Shown piece by piece: positions 43,117 through 53,628 of a stretch of DNA of 64,000 nucleotides. Position 1 is the stretch's first letter. Each line of letters begins with the position of its first letter. The notes below the pieces were generated by a model. That model was not told where the DNA came from. It did no database searches and saw nothing but the letters and a program-made list of their open reading frames with translations. This DNA comes from Phialophora verrucosa (taxonomy: Eukaryota > Ascomycota > Eurotiomycetes > Chaetothyriales > Herpotrichiellaceae): NCBI GenBank assembly GCA_002099365.1, contig MSED01000015.1:186001-250000 (forward strand). The letters run 5' to 3'. A program made the position numbers and the translations under genes.

Positions 43117-43769
43117 GCCATCCGCGCTGTGGGGTAGATGGGTATGTGGTGGCAATCCAAGCCATGCGATACTGTACAGGAATACTGTGTACAGAAGAAG
43201 TGTCCGAGCAAAATGTCCCCGAAATATAGAGAGATAGATGACGGCGACGCGAGTTTTGTGTTTGTTTGCATGAGCGCCGGAGTTCTGGTTTGTGACCTGA
43301 CTTTTGCCCATGTTCGGCTGAAGAACCGCCGCTGATCGCTCAGGCCTCGGCGAGGGAGCTTTGCAGAACAGAAACCACCAAGCATTGTCGCTGATTGTAT
43401 TTCTCCACGGTCGTTACCACGAAATTACACTGGTTACCTTATACCTGAATATATCTACCGATGTGACGAACTAGCGGTGACAGCCACCACCGTCCCGGCC
43501 AGCACTTACTCGATTCTGTACACTCACCGCGGCGTCCTCAGGTCCCGAAAATCACGAAATCGTGGGATGGGATTGGAATGAAAGTGCGTGCCCGGTTTCG
43601 CGGGCTTTAATCACGATAGACGGATAGAATAGTGCTCGAACTCTCGCAATCGTGAATTGTCGAGTCTCCAACATTGTGAAAGTAGAGCTCAGTAGCCAGC
43701 CCAGACAACGAAGCCCGCTGGGATCTCCCTGCCAAAGAGGGATAGCGAACCTCGCCGCGCCGAGTGAGA
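43117..43769. other. intergenic, no gene recognised
   Basis: 653 bp downstream of the carbonic anhydrase gene. An antisense frame overlapping that gene continues into it but lacks support. Confidence 0.5.
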
Positions 43770-44062
43770 ACGTGTTTTATGCGTCGTCATCGCGTTGTGT
43801 CAGTCGTTCGGGACCGACAGATCCGCTACACCAAGGGGATTGCGGAGCTGGAGGTCGAGACAGCCTACTTGCGGGCCAAGATAGACTGACGGATTCGGAT
43901 CCGGAAAATCGACACTGCGTACGTAGGGAGTACTCGGCAGGTGGCCGAGACTTAAAGTTAGCATTTGACTCCGTGCTCCTGAGAGTGTCGAACTCGCACG
44001 AGATACTGGCCAGAGAATTGTTTGTATCGGCAGGAGAACCGTGCATCGACCCTCGAGTGTAG
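43770..44062 (+). pseudogene. possible decayed bZIP fragment
   Basis: One frame reads RRHRVVSVVRDRQIRYTKGI then AELEVETAYLRAKID and a stop. The spacing of Arg/Gln/Tyr and heptad residues is like the basic-zipper border of fungal bZIP proteins (xRxRQxRYxKxLExEVxxLR). The neighbouring frame then gives SDPENRHCVRREYSAGGRD and ends at 44062 with FVSAGEPCIDPRV, recalling the ENxxLR and PCL segments of such proteins. No start or complete basic region is left. Weak, by-eye evidence. Confidence 0.3.
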
Positions 44063-44810
44063 AAGAGATTATGTTGCATACGCGCTACAAGAGGCATGAA
44101 TTGCATGATAACCCTCAAGGCACGTTCTCAATCATCGTCTCCCTGTTTGTGAGTGACCAGTCAAAGTTTCTACCTACCATGGAGGTGGTTCAGTTCTTTT
44201 GACTCTATGCTCTCGCAAGTAATGTGCTGCATGGAGATGGTCTGAGGGCGTCAGCTCAGCGTACACAACATTGGAAACAACACGCGAGAGAACTGTGGCA
44301 TCGACGCTTCGGAACGAGACGCGCCTTGACGCAAGGAAGATGGTGATTGATGTTGGTAATATCGACGAATCTCGATTCTGATCATGGCTCTGTCCTTGTA
44401 ATTTGACCTTTCCTCCTGCTTCGCGCACGAAGAGAACGAATATGCTCGTCTCACGGCTGAGGCAATGAGTTGGAGTTTGCTCGGTCGCCTACGAAGCAAG
44501 AGGTTGGACTCGCATCAACTTGCGAGTATTAACGGGCGTGACCAAAATAGTCAAGTGAAGCGAGAAAGCAAGACGACGTCATGGGGGATCTCGGCACCGG
44601 CTCGAAACTCAGCCGATCTCAATCACCATGCTACGGATCAATTGTACTCCTACAGTTTCAATTACAAATGGAGCGTCCCCAGAATATTCTATACTCGTAC
44701 AAAGCTCTGCAATATATGGACGTGAGAAGCACGGCAGATAGGTAACACTTCAGTTGAAGTTTGTCAGCGGAGTTCTCGCGGCAGTACAACAAGCGCACAT
44801 CTGCCCAGGA
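44063..44810. other. intergenic, no gene recognised
   Basis: 748 bp upstream of the DUF924 gene, nothing identified. Confidence 0.5.
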
Positions 44811-45701
44811 ATGAAGGCCGCTCTCGACCAGGCCGTAACAAGGGTACGCCCTCATCTGCGCGTTTCCCCAAGAGCGACGAGTATCTCTGCGTTCTCTGCA
44901 AGGCAAAGGCTAAGTCTCCGGCCTTCAAAGCTGCTCCAAATCCAATCGGCCTTTCAATCGTACATTTCGCCGATATTCTACTATTCCACCAACGCGACAA
45001 CTTCAGTCGACATGGCCGCCACCACATCACCACAGATCTCCCCGGCGCATCAAGCGGACATCACGCGCATCCTCGAGTACTGGTTCACGCCCTCGACCCC
45101 CGGTGCCAGCATGACAGAGAAATGGTTCCGGCCACCGAACCGTGACCAAGTCGACGAGGAAATCCGCACGAATTTCGAACCACTGGTCCAACAAGCGCGC
45201 AACGACAGCCTCGACAGCTGGGCCACGACGCCCTTAGGTTCCCTCGCCCTGATCATCCTCCTCGATCAGTTCCCCCGGAACATCTACCGCGGTTCGCACC
45301 TCTCGTACTCCTCGGATGCCAAGGCCGTGGAGGTGGCCGTCCAGTGTGTCGCCAGGGAATTCGACCAGTCGCCGGACGTGACCGAGCTACAGGCCCTGTT
45401 TTTCTACATGCCGCTCATGCACGCGGAGAGCCTGATCCACCAGGTCGCGGGCATAGGTCTGTTTGAGCTGCTGGCTGCCCGCTGCCGCGTCAACACCAAG
45501 CTGAGCGACGCCGAACGGGAGGAGGTGACGAAATTTGTGGTCGGGTCACGGGACTTCGCAAAGGCTCATCGCAACGTGATTATGCGGTTCGGGCGCTTTC
45601 CGAGCAGGAACGAGGTGCTCGGTCGGCCCAGTACACCAGAGGAGGTGCAGTTTCTGAAGGACAATCCCGGGGGCTTTGTCACGGCTGGATCCGGGAGCTG
45701 A
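44811..45701 (+). CDS. DUF924-family protein (TPR-like helical), possible mitochondrial form
   Basis: Single exon, 296 aa from ATG 44811. The DUF924 domain covers ~residues 75-280: ITRILEYWFTPSTPG, TEKWFRPPNRDQVDEEI, the signature LGSLALIILLDQFPRNIYRG, LFFYMPLMHAESL and HRNVIMRFGRFPSRNEVLGR. Biochemical role of DUF924 is not established. The first ~65 residues before the domain are rich in Arg, Ser and Gln without acidic clusters, like a mitochondrial presequence, and a second ATG at 45012 in good context (GTCGACATGGCC) would give a 229-aa cytosolic form. Both starts are plausible. Confidence 0.88.
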   Translation: MKAALDQAVTRVRPHLRVSPRATSISAFSARQRLSLRPSKLLQIQSAFQSYISPIFYYSTNATTSVDMAATTSPQISPAHQADITRILEYWFTPSTPGASMTEKWFRPPNRDQVDEEIRTNFEPLVQQARNDSLDSWATTPLGSLALIILLDQFPRNIYRGSHLSYSSDAKAVEVAVQCVAREFDQSPDVTELQALFFYMPLMHAESLIHQVAGIGLFELLAARCRVNTKLSDAEREEVTKFVVGSRDFAKAHRNVIMRFGRFPSRNEVLGRPSTPEEVQFLKDNPGGFVTAGSGS

Positions 45702-46226
45702 GAGACAGATAGGGCGTTCGGACGGGGTTTGTTTGCGCCTGCCTTCAGCATTTGGCAATGCAGTGTATCAACAGGGGCTTGTTTGTGTTTCATCGACAGA
45801 CAGAATACACCGTCAGGCTTTAAGAGTTCAGCTGTGCTCGCAGAGGGGCAACGTACCAGGTTGATTCTTTACATTCGCTGAGCGACTCTGTGTGGACTTC
45901 GCTGTCAGATAGCATACCCTGTTAGGTTCTTGCGGCCTGACGAGCGAGCCCCAGTTGAACTGCCACAACTGCAAACAAAGTCCAAAGCAACTGACTCATG
46001 ATAGCGCTGGTATTCGACCAGGGACTACCTCCTTAAGTCGGCATCCCCTGTTGTGCACGACAGCACGACCATGATGGCTTCCTGGAGGCGACGATGCCCT
46101 CATCAAGTATATTCATGTTATTATGCAATATGTACCCGCGGAGTCACTTTCTGTTAGCATGACTGTAAGCTTGATTACAGAAAACTCCCTTTCACACTAC
46201 CAAACAATATCGCTCTTCTCGATCCA
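45702..46226. other. convergent 3' region DUF924 / AVT1-like
   Basis: 525 bp between convergent genes; no gene seen. Confidence 0.5.
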
Positions 46227-48242
46227 TCACGCCGCCCCAATCTTATCCTTGGGCAAGATAGCAAACACGGTCCCCAACACCGCCAACGAGCCGCAAATTA
46301 TCAACAGTCCCCAATCGAGGATCCGTTCTAGTAGTCCAATCTCTTTGCCTTCCGAGCTGAAAATCCTCAAATAAAAGCTCACAGGGAGGATCATGCAAAT
46401 AGTGAAACACAAAGCCGACCCCATGAGTGCCATGATGCTGTCAAAGTCGGGAAAGCCAATTGATATACCGAGTTGGATGACATTGGCCAAGATGGCGATG
46501 GAGCCACGGGCGGCGCGGTGCTTCAATGATTTCTCGCTGTGCATGCGTGCCTTAGCGTCCATCTGGCGGAGATCAAGGTAGAACTTCTTGTTGATGGTAT
46601 CCGTCATTGGACGGTTAGAGAGGGGGATCTTCGTAATAGGGATGATGGCGATGAGGACAACAATCAGGACTGATAGAGCGTGGGGATAGGCTGTTGAGCG
46701 CAGGATGTTGGCGGTCACTTCGTCACGTACAGCGTCGCCGAACATGAGGTAGCCTAGGACCGCCATGGACAAATCAAGGCCATAGGTGAAGATGTAAGTG
46801 TACTTCAAGGCGCGGCCGTACTTCTGTGGATGACGCATGTCCTTGTAAATGGCAGGGAACACACTGTGGCCACCCCACGGGGCCATGAATAGACCTAGAC
46901 TTAGCGGGATGGTTCTCCAGTTTTCGGGAAAGGCATACGTCTTGGCTACATCGCGCAAAGAGCCGGGAGCTCGAGGTTTGATGAGTCCGTCGGCAAAGAC
47001 GATTGCGACAATCCCAAGACAGGAGAAAATGCCGATGACACTGCTGACACTCAGCGTCTTGAAGGGAACGAAGTTCAGCGGGATCAGGCCTATCGCAACG
47101 ATGGCCTTCCATTCGGTGACACCGACAGCAGGTATGAGCGAATTCATACTGTCAGCGAAGAGGATGATAAGAGCAACATTGGCCGCTGTCAACTCTAGGA
47201 TGAACAAAGTCTCGACGAAGTTTCTGCCCCACGTATCGAACGCTAGAAAGGCGATGTCTCCGTAAGTTGTCGAGCCGGTATTCGTGTCGAGGCATTTGGC
47301 CAGTAGCTTGGCTGTGTAGGACGTACCGAAAGCGGCCAGAGTCAAGAAGGAAAGACCTATGACCCAACCCGAGTACCTGATACCGAGGGGAAGGGCCAGG
47401 ATCCCAACTCCAATCAGCACATTGGTGGAGTTGAAGATGGTCATGGGCACAGTCGACTCGCCAACTGTCCGGTCGATGACTTCTCCGTCTGGTCGTACTT
47501 CTCGCTCAATTTGTCGTGGAGGCTCCTCCTTGAACTCCTCGGGTTCCTCTCTTGCTCGTCTGCTGGCTTCTTCCTGCTCCATTATCAGGATGGACGCCCT
47601 TTGCCGGGCGGCAGGGGTGAGTCTAGAAGAAATACTCCCATAGCTGGTTCCCAAAGCGCTGGGCAGCAGGGAGCCTGGAACAATCGAGCCAGTTGTGGAC
47701 TTCATCGTCTGTCGGCTAGCCATCGGCAGCAGAGCAGAATCTTCGTTAGGCTCTTCTGTTTCCGTAGTTCGATCATCGTGCACAGCGGATTCGATGGGGT
47801 TCTGAAAGCGATAGTCTCGTAACTGTTGTCTCAAAAGTGACCTGTTGGGGCCTGCCGTGCTTTGCTCGGGACTCGACGGCACTGGTCCGGGCTCTTGATC
47901 TGACTCTGACAGTGTGACCGAGTTCCTCCTAACAGGCGTGATTTCACGGAACCCCGCAGCTCTTTGCAGTGACCTTGCGAAGTTGTCGATACTGTTGGGT
48001 CCGCCCATGTGCCTAATGCTGTCGAATCTTTTGCCAAACGAAGACCTCCGCCGCAAAGGCCCCCCATCCCCGTCGTCTTCGTCTTCGTGTATGGGCGGGA
48101 TGCGGTGCGCCGCGGGAGTGGACGAGGATAGCAGATTCTGCTGTTCATTTTCGGGGACAGATTCGAGAGAGCCAAAGGAGGAAGCTCGGCCACCCTCGTA
48201 CGCGTCCCAGGTGAAGGGAGCTTGCTTGTTGCGCTGGCTCAT
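46227..48242 (-). CDS. vacuolar amino-acid transporter, Avt1-like (AAAP family)
   Basis: Single exon, 671 aa from ATG 48242. The first ~265 residues are a disordered, Ser/Glu-rich cytosolic tail (RRRSSFGKRFDSIRHMGG, SALGTSYGSISSRLTPA), as in Avt1. About 10-11 membrane helices follow, opening with the AAAP signature STVPMTIFNSTNVLIGVGIL and ALPLGIRYSGW. Other recognisable segments are FMAPWGGHSVFPAIYKDMRHP and NRPMTDTINKKFY. Family members import neutral amino acids into the vacuole in exchange for protons, the long N-terminal tail being autoinhibitory in yeast Avt1. Substrate range not readable from sequence. Divergent from eRF1 across 620 bp. Confidence 0.93.
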   Translation of the reverse strand: MSQRNKQAPFTWDAYEGGRASSFGSLESVPENEQQNLLSSSTPAAHRIPPIHEDEDDGDGGPLRRRSSFGKRFDSIRHMGGPNSIDNFARSLQRAAGFREITPVRRNSVTLSESDQEPGPVPSSPEQSTAGPNRSLLRQQLRDYRFQNPIESAVHDDRTTETEEPNEDSALLPMASRQTMKSTTGSIVPGSLLPSALGTSYGSISSRLTPAARQRASILIMEQEEASRRAREEPEEFKEEPPRQIEREVRPDGEVIDRTVGESTVPMTIFNSTNVLIGVGILALPLGIRYSGWVIGLSFLTLAAFGTSYTAKLLAKCLDTNTGSTTYGDIAFLAFDTWGRNFVETLFILELTAANVALIILFADSMNSLIPAVGVTEWKAIVAIGLIPLNFVPFKTLSVSSVIGIFSCLGIVAIVFADGLIKPRAPGSLRDVAKTYAFPENWRTIPLSLGLFMAPWGGHSVFPAIYKDMRHPQKYGRALKYTYIFTYGLDLSMAVLGYLMFGDAVRDEVTANILRSTAYPHALSVLIVVLIAIIPITKIPLSNRPMTDTINKKFYLDLRQMDAKARMHSEKSLKHRAARGSIAILANVIQLGISIGFPDFDSIMALMGSALCFTICMILPVSFYLRIFSSEGKEIGLLERILDWGLLIICGSLAVLGTVFAILPKDKIGAA

Positions 48243-48862
48243 GGTGGGCACCTAGAGAAAGTAGGAAATACACAAGTGACGTAGCGCTCGTGGTCGGTCG
48301 AGCTTCTCAAAGCAAAGCATCCACCTGCGGGGAGCTCTTGTACCGGGCACAAAAAGAGAATACCTTCCCAGAAAACCTTCGTAGCTCGAGAACAACGTAG
48401 AAACGGGGGACTAATGAAGGGAGGACTCAAAACAGCAAACGAGAAAATTTGAGCAGAGGTAGATATGGATTCATTTCCCGGGCAATAACTAGTGGTGGCG
48501 GAAATCATGAGTGCAGGGCTTGCCGACGATAACCAGGTCGCATGCCATGGCCGTGTCAAGGAGGAGTGGCGGCGGGGAAATTTCTGCAGAGTTGATAACG
48601 CCGCCGGGGAGGAGAATGAATTGTGAATGGTGCGTCGATCGGGCGCATTTCACAGCCCGCTTCCCTTCCCACTCAAACCCACTCGAACGTGTCCACGAGT
48701 TGACTCTTACTCAAACGTCACCTTCAATTCCACCGCCCGCCATAGATTTCCTTCTCAACAACACTCCCTTACCCTCTCCCAATCTTTCTCCTCCCTGGCT
48801 TTCGGTTTTGATCACTTTCCGTTCACTAGCGGGCCGCTTTTGGTCGGCCTTTCACCGCAAAG
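48243..48862. promoter_or_regulatory. bidirectional promoter AVT1-like / SUP45
   Basis: 620 bp between two divergent starts. The eRF1 side is strongly pyrimidine-rich from 48650 to 48845 (TCTTTCTCC, CTTCCCTTCCC), the usual pattern of highly expressed fungal genes. No other gene. Confidence 0.6.
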
Positions 48863-50222
48863 ATGTCTGCCCCTCAGCCCAACGAGGCAGAAAAGAATAT
48901 TGAGATCTGGAAGGTCAAAAAACTGATCAAGCGTCTCGAGGCCGCCAGAGGCAATGGCACCTCCATGATCTCCCTCATCATCCGTAAGCAGCAACTCCCG
49001 CAGCAGCTTTCTCGGCCCGGTTGCTAATTCGTCTGCAGCGCCAAAGGACCAGGTCTCCCGAGCGGCAAAGATGTTGGCTGAAGAATTCGGTACCGCCTCC
49101 AACATCAAGTCTCGGGTCAACCGTCTCTCTGTCCTGTCGGCGATTACTTCGACCCAGCAGCGCCTCAAACTGTACTCCAAGGTCCCCCCGAACGGCTTGG
49201 TCGTCTACTGTGGTGAAATCATTACCTCGGAAGGAAAAGAAAGGAAGATCAACATCGATTTCGAACCCTTCAAGCCCATCAATACCTCGCTGTACCTCTG
49301 CGACAACAAATTCCACACCGAAGCCTTGAGTGAACTCCTCGAGTCTGACCAGAAATTCGGCTTTATCGTGATGGACGGTAACGGTGCCCTCTTCGGAACG
49401 CTGAGCGGCAACACAAGAGAAGTTGTGCACAAATTCTCGGTGGATCTGCCCAAGAAGCACGGTCGAGGTGGTCAGTCGGCGCTGCGTTTCGCCCGTCTCA
49501 GAGAAGAGAAGCGTCACAACTATGTTCGAAAAGTGGCAGAGTTGGCCGTTCAAAACTTCATCACAAACGACAAGGTCAACGTTGCCGGGATTGTCCTGGC
49601 TGGTTCTGCAGATTTCAAGAACGACCTGAACCAATCCGACATGTTTGATGCTCGTCTGCAAAACAAGGTCATCAAGGTCGTGGACGTCTCGTATGGAGGT
49701 GAGAACGGTTTCAACCAGGCCATTGACCTCTCCTCCGAAACTCTTGGTAATGTCAAGTTCATTCAGGAGAAGAAGCTCATTGGCAAATATTTCGAGGAGA
49801 TCAGTCAGGACAGCGGCCGTGTCTGCTATGGTGTCGAAGATACCTTGAAAGCGCTGGAACTGGGTGCTTGCGAGACACTGATTGTCTACGAGAATCTCGA
49901 CGTAACCCGCTGGGTCCTGAAGGCTTCGGACGGGACCGAAAAGATTCTGCACACCACGAAGGCCCAAGAGCAGAACCGTGAGGAGTTCATGGACAAAGCG
50001 ACTGGTCAAGAGATGGAAGTCGTCGACCAGGGGTCATTCCTCGAATGGCTCGCTGAGAAGTACAAGGATTTCGGTGCCACGCTAGAATTCGTCTCGGACA
50101 GATCCAGCGAAGGCAATCAATTCGTAAAGGGTTTTGGTGGTATCGGCGCCATCTTGCGCTACAAGGTCAACTTCGAACAGTTGGCTGACGCTGACGACGA
50201 AGACGAATTCTATGATGATTGA
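48863..50222 (+). CDS. SUP45: translation termination factor eRF1
   Basis: Two exons: 48863-48983 and 49039-50222 (intron 55 bp, phase 1), 434 aa, matching eukaryotic eRF1 length. Stop-codon recognition motifs in domain 1: NIKS at 62-65 (TASNIKSRVNRLS) and YxCxxxF at 126-132 (YLCDNKF). GGQ at 184-186 in domain 2 (GRGGQSALRF) triggers peptidyl-tRNA hydrolysis. Domain 3 binds eRF3 and ends with an acidic tail (ADDEDEFYDD). Splicing across intron 1 restores MISLIIPPKDQ. Acts in the cytosol with eRF3 to end translation at all three stop codons. Strong 5' pyrimidine tract agrees with high expression. Confidence 0.98.
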
Positions 50223-51147
50223 CAACTCACCGACCTCGCAGTAGAGCGCGAGGAGCTTTCATCTACACACAGTGTACGACAAGAAGTCGAAGCTCTCGAC
50301 GGCTGCTCGAACGCAGCTCCCCGCTCTGCTGTGCGTCCAAGCGACGCACCCCGGTCCCGGCCACCAACGCAAGGGACATATGCCAATAATGTGGACGGTT
50401 GGGCCAAGCCACATCACCTCAAGCAATCCAACATGTTAAGCACGAGGAACAGTGCCCTTTTCAACGCTGAGCGAGCAATGAAGCCGCCGGCAAGGCAAGA
50501 ACTCGACCTTCGTCACGGTAGGTTTGACCCCAAAATTCGTGTGGCACAACTAGGGCGGCGTCTAACTTCTTCTGCAGGACGCTCCAATCTGCGTAACATA
50601 GTCCTGGGCTAAATCGGCGACGGCGTTGGGGCCTTGCAGTCCGAGTCGTCCGCAACCCTCCGGCAACTCAAACGAGTATCCGGTTAGGCCGCGCAGGCCC
50701 GGATCTGAGGTCCTCATGTAAGACCAACATATCGTACCGTTTCAACGAGCGGTTTCGCAAACCGAGGAACAAGTGACACCTTCGGTCGCCCAGATCGGTG
50801 AGCGGCCCCTAAGAAATGGCCGTCTATCAAGTCCAATGCTTCGCCGCATCGGGGCTATGCAACATGATCAAATCTCAGTTTGTTTTCGACCGAGCTGGTC
50901 ACTCTTTTCAACATCAAGCTCAACTTTGTTCACTTCTGGCTCATCACTAAGGCTCCTGTCTGTGGGGGATAGACCGAGTGGTAGCAGTGTCTCGCGCTCT
51001 AAGATAGCTGCACTTCCCGCAAGGTCCAAGGGCGCTCCGCCGCCTCTGTCAGCAAAAATCAACCACACAAGGCATTGCATGTTTGCTTAAGCAGTTTTCA
51101 GATAGTCACTCCTTGATCGTCAAATCTGGGTGGGCATTCAATTCTTC
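50223..51147. other. convergent 3' region eRF1 / prephenate dehydratase
   Basis: 925 bp between two convergent genes. A GACCGAGTGGTAGC word at 50982-50995 recalls a tRNA D-arm, but no T-arm is found, so no tRNA is called. Confidence 0.5.
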
Positions 51148-52383
51148 TCAGCCACCTCTTCCATCACCATCTTGCTCGGGTAATCGATCTACGAATCGCC
51201 CTAGATATCGCAAACTCTCCGTAAACTTGCTCAAGTCATCTAGCATCTCCATGACTTTCGCCTCGCCCTCCGTTCCTGCCATAGGGGGAGACGACGTGTC
51301 CTCGCACTCGACGAAGAACACGTACTGCCAATTTCGTTTCCGCGACGGCCGCGTGTCAATGCTCGTGAGATTGAACCCGCAGTTCTTGAACACGGCCAGC
51401 GCGTCAGCCAGCGCGCCAGGCTTAGTATGCGGGATAGTAAACGTGATCAGCGACTTGTACCGTCTGGGAATCTGCTTCTCGCTTTCCGTCTCCCGCGCCC
51501 TTCCCGCATCACTGTCTTTGACCTTCACGGCCTCGAAGTCGACGTCGTCATCTCGAGACCGACCTCCTCCTCCCAGTCGCGCAAGCCGATTCCGCACCAC
51601 GACGAACCGCGTCGTGTTCTGCCCCGGTTCGTCCTCGATGTTCTCCGCCAGACAGACCAGGGCGTGCCTCTGGCCGGCCAGCTTCGAGGCGATCGCGGCG
51701 TTGAGCCCGCCCGAGGTGGGCGAGCGGGCGTCCCGGGCGACCAGCTGGGCTGCGGCCGAGGTGCTCCCGACGTCGATGCGCTCGACGTCCTTGGGCGAGA
51801 AGTGCTGGGCGAGGAAGCGCGCGCACTGGCCCCAGACTTGCGGGTGGGTGTACAGCGTGCGGATCGCGCGTCTTAGTTGATCGCCATCGTGGGCGGCGGA
51901 GTCGCTTGCGGCGGCGTGGTTTGCCGCCGGGTGGTGTTGGTCTGGCGACAATGGAGAAGGCGAAGAAGAAGAAGAAGAAGCGCACGGAGAGACAAATAAA
52001 CAGTGGTGCACAGGGAGATAGTACTCGGCGCAGACTTCTAAGTCCGGATACAGGGCCGGGGCGTCGGGGCCACACTGGGCGATCAGGTCGAGGACCTGCA
52101 CGACGGCGCCGTTGGTACTGTTTTCGATGGGGAGGAGCGCGTAGTCATAGTTTATTGGATCCTGGGGTCCACGTCCGGGTCCGGACTGGGAGGGAGATAG
52201 AGCCGACGAGTTTTGAATGGCTGAGAATATTGCCGGGAAGGAGGGCAGGGGATGTAATGAGACGGCGTGGTCTGTCGATGGCGGAAAGGCTTCAATGGCC
52301 GCTTGGTGGGAGAAGGAAGCTTCGGGGCCCAAGTACGCGACGTTTAGAGTCTTTCTGCTGCTCGATCCGCCGGGCTGCGACAT
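51148..52383 (-). CDS. PHA2: prephenate dehydratase
   Basis: Single exon, 411 aa. Converts prephenate to phenylpyruvate in phenylalanine synthesis. The PDT domain opens with VAYLGPEASFSHQAAIEAF, carries LLPIENSTNGAVVQVLDLI and the catalytic Thr-Arg-Phe at 258-260 (ENIEDEPGQNTTRFVVV). The C-terminal ACT domain (SLITFTIPHTKPGALADALA, GFNLTSIDTRPSRKRNWQY) is the Phe feedback site, with DTRPSRK in place of the bacterial ESRP. Insertions are larger than in bacteria: a Ser/Pro/His-rich loop at ~135-168 and a charged linker at ~267-290. Cytosolic. Start ATG 52383 gives an N-terminus directly before the domain. Confidence 0.96.
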   Translation of the reverse strand: MSQPGGSSSRKTLNVAYLGPEASFSHQAAIEAFPPSTDHAVSLHPLPSFPAIFSAIQNSSALSPSQSGPGRGPQDPINYDYALLPIENSTNGAVVQVLDLIAQCGPDAPALYPDLEVCAEYYLPVHHCLFVSPCASSSSSSPSPLSPDQHHPAANHAAASDSAAHDGDQLRRAIRTLYTHPQVWGQCARFLAQHFSPKDVERIDVGSTSAAAQLVARDARSPTSGGLNAAIASKLAGQRHALVCLAENIEDEPGQNTTRFVVVRNRLARLGGGGRSRDDDVDFEAVKVKDSDAGRARETESEKQIPRRYKSLITFTIPHTKPGALADALAVFKNCGFNLTSIDTRPSRKRNWQYVFFVECEDTSSPPMAGTEGEAKVMEMLDDLSKFTESLRYLGRFVDRLPEQDGDGRGG

Positions 52384-52845
52384 TGCAGTTGCGGGAGAAG
52401 GACTGGAGCTCGTCCGTCCTCTCCCTCACTCTCTTTCCTTTCTCACTTGAGGGGACAACAATATTGAGTGAGCGGTGCTAGACCTCCTTCATTGAAGCGT
52501 GAAAAATTTGTACAGAGTGAGCCTTATGTACTCCGTCCAGTACCCCAACTTTCGCGGTCAACGCCCTTCGCTCCACTCCTGTCACGCTCTGTCGCCGCGC
52601 TTAAGGTGTGCAGGGCGCGCAGGGTGTGTTAGGAATATTACGCGGCCGTAAGAATCTTGTAGATGCCTGAAATACTGTTCGATGGGAGGACCAATGATAG
52701 AATGGCTGCAACTACCATGTTTGCTACGGTATGATGGGGTGAAAAGTACCAATGAGTGACATCCCAGGCTTTTCGACTCGACTTTTTTCGTCCTTCCTGA
52801 AGATTCCAAACTCGCTCGCTCACTGCCACTTTCAAATGCGCCGTC
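52384..52845. other. intergenic, prephenate dehydratase promoter
   Basis: 462 bp between a metzincin 3' end and the prephenate dehydratase start (both - strand). Contains GTACTCCGT at 52528-52536. No TGACTCA seen. Confidence 0.5.
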
Positions 52846-53628
52846 TCAATTGTCAGGGACAAAGTCCTTGAGCTGTGGGAGACTGTAGAATGCCTTCAAG
52901 TCCTTCTTGTCCGAGTCTTGGATTTCGGGAGGGAAGTAGTAGCTCATTACTGAGTTTGGATCCTTTGAGAACAGTCGAACTGCCCCCTCGCCCTCGCGTT
53001 CGATGGCGAACTCGTGTCGCAAGCCCAGAACATGGCCCAACTCGTGCTGGAAGACATTCTTCATGATCTCGTAGTTCTTGAACTTGGTCACACCGTCCCT
53101 TCCCTCCCTGGGCTCCTTGTCAAAGGCGAAGCTATACACCCAGACGGTGTTCAGAGCCTCCGCGTTTGGGAAGAAAGCGCTGGCCAACACACTGCCTTTG
53201 TCTTTCCCGTAGGCGAGGACAAACGCGGCATCGTCCAGATTCGGGACCCATTTGAACGTGACGCCGAAGTCAACTTTGTTCCACGAGTCTGCAGCTTCAA
53301 TGAGCGCATTCGCGGCGTAGATCGCGTCTTCCTGGCTCGGATACCCGTCTGCATAAGTGGCGTAGTTGATGACTGAGCCTGGTTTCCAACGAGGGATGGT
53401 GCGCCCCAATCCAACAACAATGGACGCAACTTGTTCAGACTCAAGTTCGGTGACGCACGTGTAAGAGAGTTCAGAGCTCTCAGGGGGTCCCTTAGGCTCC
53501 TCGGGTTTCTTTTTGAGTTGGTCTTCGGTCAACGTCGCCGGGGCTCTGTCACCCAAGGCCTGCTGGGCTTGTTGGATGGCTTCTTTCCTCGAGCCAGGCC
53601 GAACGCTAAGAACCCTGGGAGCAGCCAT
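52846..53628 (-). CDS. metzincin-type zinc metallopeptidase without signal peptide
   Basis: Single exon, 260 aa from ATG 53628. The zinc-binding HExxHxxGxxH motif is HELGHVLGLRH in NVFQHELGHVLGLRHEFA, and SVMSYYF 25 residues on is the Met-turn, both defining metzincins (matrixin/astacin-like). The upstream half has a metzincin-type fold lead-in (VINYATYADGYPS, ANALIEAADSWNKVDFGVTF). No hydrophobic leader: the N-terminus MAAPRVLSVRPGSRKEAI and the Lys/Glu/Pro-rich segment to ~60 argue for a cytosolic or non-classically exported enzyme, unlike most metzincins. In-frame codons upstream to 53796 carry no ATG. Substrates unknown. Confidence 0.9.
   Translation of the reverse strand: MAAPRVLSVRPGSRKEAIQQAQQALGDRAPATLTEDQLKKKPEEPKGPPESSELSYTCVTELESEQVASIVVGLGRTIPRWKPGSVINYATYADGYPSQEDAIYAANALIEAADSWNKVDFGVTFKWVPNLDDAAFVLAYGKDKGSVLASAFFPNAEALNTVWVYSFAFDKEPREGRDGVTKFKNYEIMKNVFQHELGHVLGLRHEFAIEREGEGAVRLFSKDPNSVMSYYFPPEIQDSDKKDLKAFYSLPQLKDFVPDN

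Noticed and set aside
42376..43311. 311-codon - strand frame
   Set aside because: Antisense of the alpha-carbonic anhydrase, whose zinc motifs and signal peptide settle the strand.
48978..50009. 343-codon - strand frame
   Set aside because: Antisense of eRF1 exon 2; caused by its codon bias.
50975..51060. GACCGAGTGGTAGC resembling a Ser/Leu tRNA D-arm
   Set aside because: No GTTCGAATCC-type T-arm within the expected distance and no acceptor stem.
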